Below are positions 7,449 to 13,328 of a stretch of 15,081 bases of DNA, piece after piece (positions within the stretch are counted from its first letter, which is position 1; every line of letters begins with the position of its first letter). Under the pieces are notes generated by a model. It was not told the origin of the DNA, did no database searches, and saw nothing but the letters and a program-made list of their open reading frames with translations. The stretch covers positions 1 to 15,081 of the forward strand of contig JBKKCR010000147.1 of the NCBI GenBank assembly GCA_046712825.1, given 5' to 3'. This DNA comes from DATFGK01 sp046712825. Lineage in GTDB: Bacteria > Actinomycetota > AC-67. The translations under genes and the position numbers were made by a program.

Positions 7449-8246
7449 TCAATGCGGTGGGTGGAGCCCTCCCGATTGGAGCGCGGTCTGCGGGTCGCAG
7501 GTGAGCTCGCCCGGCATCAGCTGCACTCGGGTCGGTCGCCACACCGTTACTTGGCCTCCGATGCGAGCACCCAGGAGACAGTCCCGATCGTCGGCCTCCC
7601 ACAACGAAACCCCGATGTCGAACCCACTTACAGCAGTCTCGACGGCGGGCAGCAGATCCCGGAGCCCCGTGGCCGGATCGACTGCGGGGGAGGCCAGCGC
7701 GCCGGACAGACGTGCACGGACGTCCGCCGCCGTCGGCGCAGCAGGTAGAGCCGCAAGCAGCTTCGCGAGCGTGCTTTCGAAGCCGATCGGAATCACAACG
7801 TGCGGCTTCGAGGGGAGCGGATCTGGCAGGATCGCCTTCGCGCCGACCGGGCAGTTGATGCGGCGAGGACCTCCGATGACGCCGTAGAAGCTGAACATCG
7901 CTTCGTAGCAGGCTGTGACCGGATCGCTGCGGATGAAGCCGCTCAACGAACCTTCATCGTGGATCCGGAAGACGAGGCGGGCGAGCGGGTCGCCCAGCTT
8001 GCCTGCGTCGAGATCATCGGCCTCGACCACCTGGAAGCCGGCAGAGATCTCCGAGGTGCCCACCGCGGCGCGGACGAGCGCGTCCGCTGAGCTCTGCCTC
8101 GGCCAGCTGATCCGGTTCGCTGCCTCGGCTGCTTGCCGATCGGTCGAAGCGTTTCCGGGCGCCGACGAGCATGAGGCGAGGGTCACGATCAGAGCGACGG
8201 CGATCAGGCCACGCCACAAAGAGCGGGCGAGAGAAGAGTTGCTCAA
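7449..8246 (-). CDS. predicted lipoprotein, function unknown
   Basis: This is a predicted exported lipoprotein of 265 residues. I chose the TTG at 8246, which overlaps the TGA of the upstream DUF3995 gene as TTGA. It gives a textbook signal peptide: a basic start with RSLWRG, a hydrophobic core LIAVALIVTL, and a lipobox LASC with C26. A start at 8324 is possible in frame but would bury the signal peptide and overlap the neighbour by 82 bases. The mature part contains EISAGFQVVEADDLDAGKLG, four scattered cysteines (in VTACYE, RINCPVG, DRDCLLG and ELTCDP) that could form disulfides, and a C-terminal WEADDRDCLLGARIGGQVTV segment. I do not recognise a family. It probably sits on the outer face of the cytoplasmic membrane with its DUF3995 partner. 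Confidence 0.75.
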   Translation of the reverse strand: MSNSSLARSLWRGLIAVALIVTLASCSSAPGNASTDRQAAEAANRISWPRQSSADALVRAAVGTSEISAGFQVVEADDLDAGKLGDPLARLVFRIHDEGSLSGFIRSDPVTACYEAMFSFYGVIGGPRRINCPVGAKAILPDPLPSKPHVVIPIGFESTLAKLLAALPAAPTAADVRARLSGALASPAVDPATGLRDLLPAVETAVSGFDIGVSLWEADDRDCLLGARIGGQVTVWRPTRVQLMPGELTCDPQTALQSGGLHPPH

Positions 8247-8833
8247 GCCGATGACTCTGCTGCCCGGCTGCGTCGCCGCCGCATCAGGGCAGCGGTGACG
8301 AGAAGTCCCATGAACAGGAACCAAGGGTCCCAGAGGTAGGCGTGCCAGGCAAGCGCCCGATGATCAGGGTCCGTTGCGTCGACAACACCAGCCTGGACCA
8401 GCAAGCCCGCGGCGGTCAGCACCAAACCATAGAGGGTCAGGATCGCTGCTTCAGACCACGCCAACACCCGCCATATCCGAGTCCACTTCAGACTCTTGAG
8501 CCGGCGCATGACCAGCAATGGCACGACGGCGGCGGCGATCTTGAGGGCTGCGGCAGCCCAGGCCACGGTCACGTTGCCTGCGCGCGCCTGTTCTTCGAGC
8601 GATCCACCAATGGTGTCCAAGAGCCACGTGCCGCCGAGAGCCCAGTAGAAACTGACCGCGGCGGACAGCATTCCGACGACGAACGCTGCCTGCGCGAGCC
8701 TGAGCCCATTCGAGCTCGCACCCGGCGGCGCTTCGCTAGGAGACCACCCATCACCGGACGTACGGCCAGGAAAAGGAGGGGCCGCCACGAGAAAAGGTGG
8801 AGGCGCGGCGAGGTCGGACGACCTCGCGCTCAA
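8243..8833 (-). CDS. DUF3995-like four-helix membrane protein
   Basis: This is a 196-residue protein with about four membrane segments at roughly 45-68, 88-109, 121-150 and 168-186, ending in an arginine-rich cytoplasmic tail (RRRRSR). SFYWALGGTWLLDTIGG in the first loop is the characteristic DUF3995-type stretch. The N-terminal 40 residues are proline- and serine-rich and may not all be translated. The farthest start is a TTG at 8833 without a good Shine-Dalgarno, limited by an in-frame TAG upstream. A GTG sixteen codons in is the alternative, so the start is uncertain. It is divergent from the TetR gene and shares the 18-bp operator. Its stop overlaps the lipoprotein start. The biochemical role is unknown; efflux, sensing and envelope roles are all open. 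Confidence 0.8.
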   Translation of the reverse strand: MSARSSDLAAPPPFLVAAPPFPGRTSGDGWSPSEAPPGASSNGLRLAQAAFVVGMLSAAVSFYWALGGTWLLDTIGGSLEEQARAGNVTVAWAAAALKIAAAVVPLLVMRRLKSLKWTRIWRVLAWSEAAILTLYGLVLTAAGLLVQAGVVDATDPDHRALAWHAYLWDPWFLFMGLLVTAALMRRRRSRAAESSA

Positions 8834-8856
8834 CGACTCGATGGGGAGAGGCTAGG

Positions 8857-8885
8857 TTGTCGTCTCATGTTCCATACGGTAGCGT
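8857..8885 (+). promoter_or_regulatory. predicted leaderless promoter of the TetR gene
   Basis: TTGTCG (8857-8862) and TAGCGT (8880-8885) are separated by 17 bases. The -10 is seven bases before the ATG at 8893, so the transcript would start at or next to the start codon. This fits the absence of any Shine-Dalgarno. The -10 lies inside the operator dyad, which would give autorepression. Confidence 0.5.
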
Positions 8886-8889
8886 ATGG
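8872..8889. promoter_or_regulatory. TetR operator dyad in the divergent intergenic region
   Basis: CCATACG (8872-8878) and CGTATGG (8883-8889) are perfect seven-base inverted arms around GTAG. The 18-bp size, CATACG/CGTATG arms and position just upstream of a TetR gene are typical of TetR-family operators. It overlaps predicted -10 elements on both strands, so one bound dimer could shut both the TetR gene and the DUF3995 unit. Confidence 0.8.
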
Positions 8890-8905
8890 TTCATGCGGTT
8901 GTCAA
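8876..8905 (-). promoter_or_regulatory. predicted promoter of the DUF3995-lipoprotein unit
   Basis: On the minus strand a perfect TTGACA (8905-8900) is followed after 18 bases by TACCGT (8881-8876). Transcription would start near 8869 and run into the DUF3995 gene at 8833. The -35 lies inside the first codons of the TetR gene and the -10 inside the shared operator. Confidence 0.5.
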
Positions 8906-9459
8906 AGGCCGACTGGACCGAAGCGGCCCTCGTCTCCCTAGCCCGGGACGGGCTCCCCGGCGTCGCGGTCGAACCCCTCGCACGACGGCTGGGCGCGACC
9001 AAAGGCAGCTTCTACTGGCATTTCGCCGACCGGGCTGAACTGATCACCGCGACGCTCGAGCTCTGGGAACAACGCGAGACCACTGAGGTGATCAACCGCC
9101 TCCAAGCCATCCCCGACGCGCGTGAGCGGATGAGCGCGCTCGGCGCCGAGACCTACTCCGGCGCCGCCCGAGGCAACGCCTACGCCGCGGTGCTCGCGGG
9201 CGCTTCCAACCCGCGCGTCCGGCCAGTACTCGAGCGCGTCACCCGAACTCGACTGGCGTTCCTGGAACAGCTCTACAGCGAGCTCGGCCTAGCGGCAGGA
9301 CAAGCAGCTCTCCACGCCCGCCTCGCCTACGCCCTCGACCTCGGGATCGGCGAGCTGCGCCGCGCCGACCCCGACGGCGGTCCAGCAGGCCAAGAGCTCG
9401 ACGCCTACCTCAAACTGGCCGTAGACGTGATGATGCCGCCCGACCGCAGGCATGAATAA
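8893..9459 (+). CDS. TetR-family transcriptional regulator
   Basis: This is a 188-residue TetR/AcrR-type repressor of normal length. The DNA-binding N-terminus is clear: DWTEAALVSLARDGLPGVAV, followed by EPLARRLGATKGSFYWHF (recognition helix) and ADRAELITATLELWE. The C-terminal ligand-binding domain is helical and unassigned (AGASNPRVRPVLERVTRTRL and the ALDLGIGELRRADPDGG segment). I chose the ATG at 8893; the frame runs upstream to 8797, but that part crosses the operator and promoter. There is no Shine-Dalgarno, consistent with leaderless translation. It likely represses itself and the divergent DUF3995 unit. The ligand cannot be told from sequence. Confidence 0.92.
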   Translation: MRLSKADWTEAALVSLARDGLPGVAVEPLARRLGATKGSFYWHFADRAELITATLELWEQRETTEVINRLQAIPDARERMSALGAETYSGAARGNAYAAVLAGASNPRVRPVLERVTRTRLAFLEQLYSELGLAAGQAALHARLAYALDLGIGELRRADPDGGPAGQELDAYLKLAVDVMMPPDRRHE

Positions 9460-9564
9460 CGCGAGCGGCCGAGCCGCGACTGTGTGGTGGGGGAGGAGCG
9501 CGACCTCGATGCAGTCGGCTAGGAAACCGTAAACGATCGTGTCTTTGGCCATGGAGGCCCGGCG

Positions 9565-10029
9565 CTACCGAATAACACTGGTGCGAGATATCCAGTCGTA
9601 AGGTGTGCGGCCTCGACGCACGAAGAGTGACACCACGTAGACAGCGGGTCGAATATATGCGCCTGCCGTTCCTACCATTAGCCACCGCGTGTCCCAGAAT
9701 CCACGGCACGGCTATCTTCACGGTGTTCCGGAGCAGCGTGCGCCGGAACGGCACCCGTGAGCCGGTGCCCGCGTCAACGACCTGAAGGCGTCGCGCACGC
9801 TTCCAACGGTGGCTTCCCGCGCACCCGATTCGAGCCGGGCAAGAGAGATCGTCACCGGCACGACGACGATGACGGCCGGGATGATGTTGAGGGCACCTTC
9901 ACTCAAACCATCAGTGACCCCAGCCAAGAACAACGGCACGCCCACGGCTGCGGTGACTGCCACCCACGCTAAGACACACATCCAATCGATGAGCCAAGCG
10001 ACCAGACGATCCCACGGGTGCCGGCTCAT
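9565..10029 (-). pseudogene. RDD-family membrane protein, disrupted by two frameshifts
   Basis: Reading from the ATG at 10029 gives an RDD-domain N-terminus (RLVAWLIDWMCVLAWVAV, then the PVTISLARLESGAREATVG segment). The expected next motif, KRARRLQVVDAGTGSRVPFR, appears only in another frame. Adding one A at GGA-AG near 9801 restores it, so a single-base loss is inferred. That second frame continues as RTLLRNTVKIAVPWILGHAV, then fails near 9670-9690. The C-terminus typical of RDD proteins, YVVSLFVRRGRTPYDWISRT followed by SVIR and a TAG, is found in the third frame and ends at 9565. The loop and a helix between LGHAV and the last segment look shortened, so some bases are probably deleted there. 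All pieces lie in order on one strand. No Shine-Dalgarno; TAGCAT sits six bases before the ATG. Confidence 0.85.
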
Positions 10030-10169
10030 GCAGCGATGCTAGCTGGGGCGACCGCCTCGGCACGGGTCCTGGCATCCGATCAACCCCACGTGGATCGCCG
10101 TACTTCGGCTCTGGATCGGAGCCGGGAGAGCGCGATCGAGCCTGCCCCGTGACCTGCGCAGATATATCA

Positions 10170-10197
10170 AGTTAACGTAAGGAGGATTATGGGCGTT
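10170..10197. other. candidate dif-like XerC/XerD recombination site
   Basis: This is a 28-base site in dif layout. One arm is AGTTAACGTAA (10170-10180), the centre is GGAGGA (10181-10186), and the other arm is TTATGGGCGTT (10187-10197). Read on the minus strand, the right arm is TTACGTTAACT, which differs from the firmicute-type dif arm TTATGTWAACT at one base. The left arm, AACGCCCATAA, keeps the inner ATAA. It lies in an AT-rich island within GC-rich DNA, next to the self-complementary GATATATC (10161-10168). Consensus sequences are recalled from the literature, so the match is provisional. It could be chromosomal dif, a plasmid or element Xer site, or chance. Confidence 0.4.
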
Positions 10198-10243
10198 AAC
10201 AGAAGCGGGCCGGAACGGGGCTCCCGGCGGGTTCATGTAGGCC

Positions 10244-10450
10244 CTACTGGACCCAGGTCATCAGCACCATCAGCGAGGCCCAGCCGATCAGCCAGGCGGC
10301 GCCGGCGCGCAGGAGTTGGATCCGAAGTCCGGCCTCAGGATCGGCTAGGACGCTCGTCGGACGGACGCGTTCCTGAGGGACTTTCCGTTGGAGCTCGACG
10401 AGCTGGTAGTAAAGACTGAGCGACGAAGAACGGCTCCCGCCGAGACTCAT
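10244..10450 (-). CDS. small single-helix membrane protein, unknown function
   Basis: This is a 68-residue protein with a polar, charged N-terminal two-thirds (YYQLVELQRKVPQERVRPTS) and one C-terminal membrane helix at about 47-67 (LIGWASLMVLMTW). The topology suggests a tail-anchored protein. The gene is supported by a near-consensus promoter (TTCACA, 17 bases, TACAAT) and by a GGGGAGGGGG Shine-Dalgarno about five bases before the ATG. I do not recognise a family. It lies 106 bases downstream of ppm1 on the same strand but has its own promoter. A weak, arginine- and serine-rich open frame on the other strand over the same bases is rejected. Confidence 0.7.
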   Translation of the reverse strand: MSLGGSRSSSLSLYYQLVELQRKVPQERVRPTSVLADPEAGLRIQLLRAGAAWLIGWASLMVLMTWVQ

Positions 10451-10488
10451 GCGTTCCCCCTCCCCGCACCATCCCCAGACCTGTCCGG

Positions 10489-10517
10489 ATTGTACTCACG
10501 CTCCCGACCGGTGTGAA
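10489..10517 (-). promoter_or_regulatory. sigma70-type promoter of the small membrane-protein gene
   Basis: On the minus strand TTCACA (10517-10512) and TACAAT (10494-10489) are separated by 17 bases, each matching five of six consensus bases. The expected start site is near 10482, giving a leader of about 30 bases that contains the Shine-Dalgarno. Confidence 0.65.
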
Positions 10518-10521
10518 CCGG
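10508..10521. promoter_or_regulatory. inverted repeat over the -35 box
   Basis: CCGGT (10508-10512) and ACCGG (10517-10521) are perfect arms with a four-base spacer. They cover the -35 hexamer of the small-gene promoter, so the dyad could be an operator. The T-run lies on the wrong side for a terminator of ppm1. Confidence 0.35.
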
Positions 10522-10556
10522 AAAAATTCGCCCGTTCTGGACTTCTTGTGCGGCGT

Positions 10557-11303
10557 TCAGGGCTCCCGAAGGACGCTGCGCTCATGCGGTTGTTTCGGGG
10601 GCCGCGCTCGTCGGAAAGCCCACAAGAAGACACGCCACAAGGCTTCGGCGACGATGCGCCGCGACATCTTGGACGCGCCCTCCCGCCGCTCGGTGAACAC
10701 GATGGGGATCTCGACCGTCCGGAATCCGAGCGTCCACGTCCGCCAGGCCATCTCGATCTGGAACGCGTAGCCCTCGGAGCCGATCGCGTGGAGCGGGATC
10801 GCCTCGAGGACCGCTCGCCGGTAGCAGCGGAACCCGCTCGTCGCATCGCTGAGCGGCAACCCCAGCATCCCCTTGGCGTACAACGTGCCGGCGCGTGAGA
10901 GCTTGCGACGAAAGGAGCTCCAGTTCACGGTGTTGCCGCCTGGTACGTATCGCGAACCGATCACGAGATCAGCGGTCGCCGCGCCGCCAACGAGGCGCGC
11001 GACGTCCGCCGGGTCATGCGACAGATCCGAGTCCATCTCGAGCAGAGCCTCGTAGCCCCGGTCGAGCCCATCGCGGAATCCCGCGAGATATGCCGGGCCC
11101 AGGCCGCCTTTCGCCGGACGATGCATCACGCGAACGCGCGACTCCCCCGCCGCGATCCGATCCGCGATCTGGCCGGTGCCGTCCGGTGATGCATCATCGA
11201 CGACGAGGATGTCGACCGACGGAGTGGACGCGAGCGTATGTTCGATCACCTCGGCGATCGTGCCTGCCTCGTTGTACGTCGGGAGGATGACGAGCGCTCT
11301 CAC
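10557..11303 (-). CDS. ppm1: polyprenol-phosphate mannosyltransferase (Ppm1/DPM1-type, GT2)
   Basis: This is a 248-residue family-2 glycosyltransferase of the dolichol-phosphate-mannose synthase type. It moves mannose from GDP-mannose to polyprenol phosphate at the cytoplasmic membrane face, supplying lipid-linked mannose for lipoglycans and protein mannosylation. Visible motifs are ILPTYNEAGTI (6-16), VVDDASPDGTG (34-44), the metal-binding DSD in LEMDSDLSHDP (88-98), GSRYVPGG, and SDATSGFRCY (152-161). There is no C-terminal membrane extension, as in soluble DPM1-like enzymes. The GTG start overlaps the lnt stop as GTGA. In Mycobacterium tuberculosis the Lnt and Ppm synthase parts are fused in one protein, while other actinobacteria keep them adjacent as here. 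Exact acceptor and sugar are inferred from family and context. Confidence 0.93.
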   Translation of the reverse strand: MRALVILPTYNEAGTIAEVIEHTLASTPSVDILVVDDASPDGTGQIADRIAAGESRVRVMHRPAKGGLGPAYLAGFRDGLDRGYEALLEMDSDLSHDPADVARLVGGAATADLVIGSRYVPGGNTVNWSSFRRKLSRAGTLYAKGMLGLPLSDATSGFRCYRRAVLEAIPLHAIGSEGYAFQIEMAWRTWTLGFRTVEIPIVFTERREGASKMSRRIVAEALWRVFLWAFRRARPPKQPHERSVLREP

Positions 11304-12967
11304 GCTTCGTCCGCGGGGTCGGTGGTCGACTGCGGCGGCCCGGTTATGTCCGGCGGGCGGACCCCCGGGACTTCCTTCACCCGAACGGGGTCGACGTAGC
11401 GATGAAGCGCGTCCTCGGCGCCCCAGATCTCGACCTCGACCTTCTCGTAACGACGACTGCGCCGGGCGCCGATCTTGCGAGCGACCGTCACGATCACCGC
11501 AACTCCCCCGAGGCCCGCCAAACCGAGTTCGATCGGCTCACCGAACCGTCCGTAGATGGTGCGCGCACCGGTTAGCTGAACCTCACGGCGAACGACGGCC
11601 TCTTCGAACAAGCCGGTACGTTCGACGATCCGCCCGTCTGGCGCGATGACCGCGGTGATCCCCGATATCGCCGCGTGCAGCACCCACCGTCCCTCTTCCA
11701 CGGCTCGTAGTGCACTCATCTGAACGTGCTGGCGCGCAGCCGGGCTCCTTCGGAACGACGCGTTGTTGGTCGTCACGATGATGACCTCAGCGCCGTCCTC
11801 GACGAACTCCCGAACATGGCGGGGGTACGTCGACTCGAAGCAGATCACGGTTCCGATCTTGGTTCCCTCTATCTCGAACACGACCGGCGCCGCCCCGGGG
11901 ATCCCATCCTCTGGGATCTGCTCGAGCGCGCTCACGTAGCGCCGCAGTGCCGGCCATGGCACGTATTCGCCGAACGGAACGAGGTGGATCTTGTCGTAAG
12001 TTGCCTCCGCCTGTCCCGTGGATGAGTAAAGGATGTTCACGTTGCGGAATCCCTCGCCGTCCTCCCCGTCGAGGATCGCGCCGGCGATGAACGGGGCGCC
12101 GACGCTGCGGATCACCTCCTCGAGCCGCAGGCCGATGGCGGGGTTGGCGAACGGATCGCGGTCGATGGCGTTCTCAGGCCACACCACCAAGTCGGGAGGG
12201 TCGGCCGCCAAGGGTTCGGTTGCGCGGATGTGGTTGTCGATGATGGCGAGATCCTCGGGGCCGCTCCGGCCGAGCCGGTCGGCGAATCCGGCGAAGGAGC
12301 CTTCGGGAACATTGCCCTGGACCAACACGACGTCGAGAGTGCCCCGCGAGGATCCGGCGAGACCGAGGGACAGATAGAAGGGCCCGATCGCGGCGCCGCC
12401 TGCCAGGACGAGCGCCAGCGCCCGCCGCCAAACCCGCCCGGACGTGACCACCTGCGCCACGAGCGCGGAGATGACGACGAAGCCGAGCGTGACCAGGTGG
12501 ACCCCACCGATCCGGGCCAGCGGCAAGAGCGGACCGTTTTGGTACTGGGAGTATCCGACGCCTCCCCACGCGAACCCTCCGAACGGGACTGCCGTCCTGA
12601 GGATCTCGGCGGCCGTGAACATCAGCGGCACGCCGACGAGCCTGCCTGCCGGAGATCCGGATGCCCATGCGGCGAACCAGCCGAACAAACCCGTGGCCGT
12701 GGCCTGCAACGCGACGAGTGCGGCCCACGCGAGGAATCCGAACAACGAGATCCACCAGATGAGCGGCCCGAAGAACGCCAGCCCGAACACGAACCCGATC
12801 AGGAAGCCGGTCCTGCCGCGCGCGCCCCGCAGCGCGAGCAGCAGGGGGATCAACGCGCCGAACGCGAACCATCCGATGTCGACAGGGGGGAAGGCGCAGA
12901 ACAGCAGGCCGCCGGAGAGGACTGCTGCTGCAAGGCGCATATGGAGGCGCCAAGCGTCGGGTTTCAC
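11300..12967 (-). CDS. lnt: apolipoprotein N-acyltransferase
   Basis: This is a 555-residue membrane enzyme that adds the third acyl chain to the N-terminal cysteine of lipoproteins. The N-terminal 210 residues are mostly membrane helices, with AGGLLFCAFPP-like start and VPFGGFAWGGVGYSQYQNGP between helices. The C-terminal half is a nitrilase-type domain with the expected triad: E265 in VWPENAI, K326 in YDKIHLVPFGEYVPW and C376 in VICFEST. Length fits the family, with a 45-residue C-terminal tail rich in charge. GTG at 12967 is ten bases after the DUF4193 stop; the ATG at 12940 is an alternative start. Neither has a clear Shine-Dalgarno. The stop overlaps ppm1, so both are probably made together, as the fused mycobacterial protein suggests. 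Confidence 0.95.
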   Translation of the reverse strand: MKPDAWRLHMRLAAAVLSGGLLFCAFPPVDIGWFAFGALIPLLLALRGARGRTGFLIGFVFGLAFFGPLIWWISLFGFLAWAALVALQATATGLFGWFAAWASGSPAGRLVGVPLMFTAAEILRTAVPFGGFAWGGVGYSQYQNGPLLPLARIGGVHLVTLGFVVISALVAQVVTSGRVWRRALALVLAGGAAIGPFYLSLGLAGSSRGTLDVVLVQGNVPEGSFAGFADRLGRSGPEDLAIIDNHIRATEPLAADPPDLVVWPENAIDRDPFANPAIGLRLEEVIRSVGAPFIAGAILDGEDGEGFRNVNILYSSTGQAEATYDKIHLVPFGEYVPWPALRRYVSALEQIPEDGIPGAAPVVFEIEGTKIGTVICFESTYPRHVREFVEDGAEVIIVTTNNASFRRSPAARQHVQMSALRAVEEGRWVLHAAISGITAVIAPDGRIVERTGLFEEAVVRREVQLTGARTIYGRFGEPIELGLAGLGGVAVIVTVARKIGARRSRRYEKVEVEIWGAEDALHRYVDPVRVKEVPGVRPPDITGPPQSTTDPADEA

Positions 12968-12977
12968 GGGGAGTGGA

Positions 12978-13238
12978 TTACGACGCGCAGTCCCGGCAGA
13001 TCATCTTCTTCTTGTCCGAGAGCTGGCTCTTGTGCTTCACCAAGAAGCAGTTCCTGCAGGTGAATTCGTTGGTTTGCTGCGGAAGGACCTTGATCGGGAG
13101 GGTCTCGGAGCGCTCCTCGCCGCGCGCGAGATCAAGGAGAGACTCTTCCTCCTCCTCGGCGGCCTTGTCCTCCGTCCGGCGGGCGAGGAGCTCTTCCAGA
13201 CTAGTCTCGCCCACGGACTCTTCTTCCTCGTCCCGCAC
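12978..13238 (-). CDS. DUF4193 zinc-ribbon protein
   Basis: This is an 86-residue acidic protein of the actinobacterial DUF4193 family. The N-terminal half is rich in glutamate, with the family segment TSLEELLARR at 12-21. The C-terminus holds a four-cysteine zinc ribbon: C61 and C64 in FTCRNCFLVKHKSQL, then C81 and C84 in MICRDCA. The GTG start at 13238 is supported by a GAGAGGAG Shine-Dalgarno about seven bases upstream and by a promoter. It is first in a transcript with lnt and ppm1. Molecular function is unknown; the family is a useful marker of Actinomycetota. Confidence 0.92.
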   Translation of the reverse strand: MRDEEEESVGETSLEELLARRTEDKAAEEEEESLLDLARGEERSETLPIKVLPQQTNEFTCRNCFLVKHKSQLSDKKKMICRDCAS

Positions 13239-13271
13239 CCCTTGCTCCTCTCAATCGGTCGAGGCCCGCGC

Positions 13272-13300
13272 TTTATACCCCAGCCAGGGAGTCCCCGCAA
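13272..13300 (-). promoter_or_regulatory. promoter of the DUF4193-lnt-ppm1 unit
   Basis: On the minus strand TTGCGG (13300-13295) and TATAAA (13277-13272) are separated by 17 bases, with the -10 matching five of six consensus bases. The start would be near 13265, leaving about 27 bases of leader with a strong Shine-Dalgarno before the GTG. Confidence 0.6.
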
Positions 13301-13301
13301 C

Positions 13302-13313
13302 GCCCGCGCGGGC
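13302..13313. repeat. 12-bp perfect palindrome after sbcC
   Basis: GCCCGCGCGGGC is fully self-complementary and lies 15 bases after the sbcC stop, directly before the -35 box of the next unit. It lacks a T-run on either strand, so intrinsic termination is doubtful; an operator or a factor-assisted terminator are alternatives. Confidence 0.3.
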
Positions 13314-13328
13314 TCGGGTATTCCCTGC

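Noticed and set aside
9289..9552. Minus-strand open frame beginning MAKDTIVYGFLADCIEVA.
   Set aside because: Only about 31 codons lie outside the TetR gene, there is no Shine-Dalgarno and the rest is the reverse of TetR. It may be a gene remnant, but I cannot name it.
10039..10236. Minus-strand open frame of 65 codons between the small gene and the RDD pseudogene.
   Set aside because: It has no Shine-Dalgarno, no recognisable domain, and runs across the AT-rich dif-like site.
10189..10419. Plus-strand open frame of 76 codons with AAGGAGG close before its ATG.
   Set aside because: The product is a low-complexity Arg/Ser/Gly-rich chain opposite the better supported 68-residue gene. The Shine-Dalgarno-like run is the centre of the dif-like site and is only three bases from the ATG.
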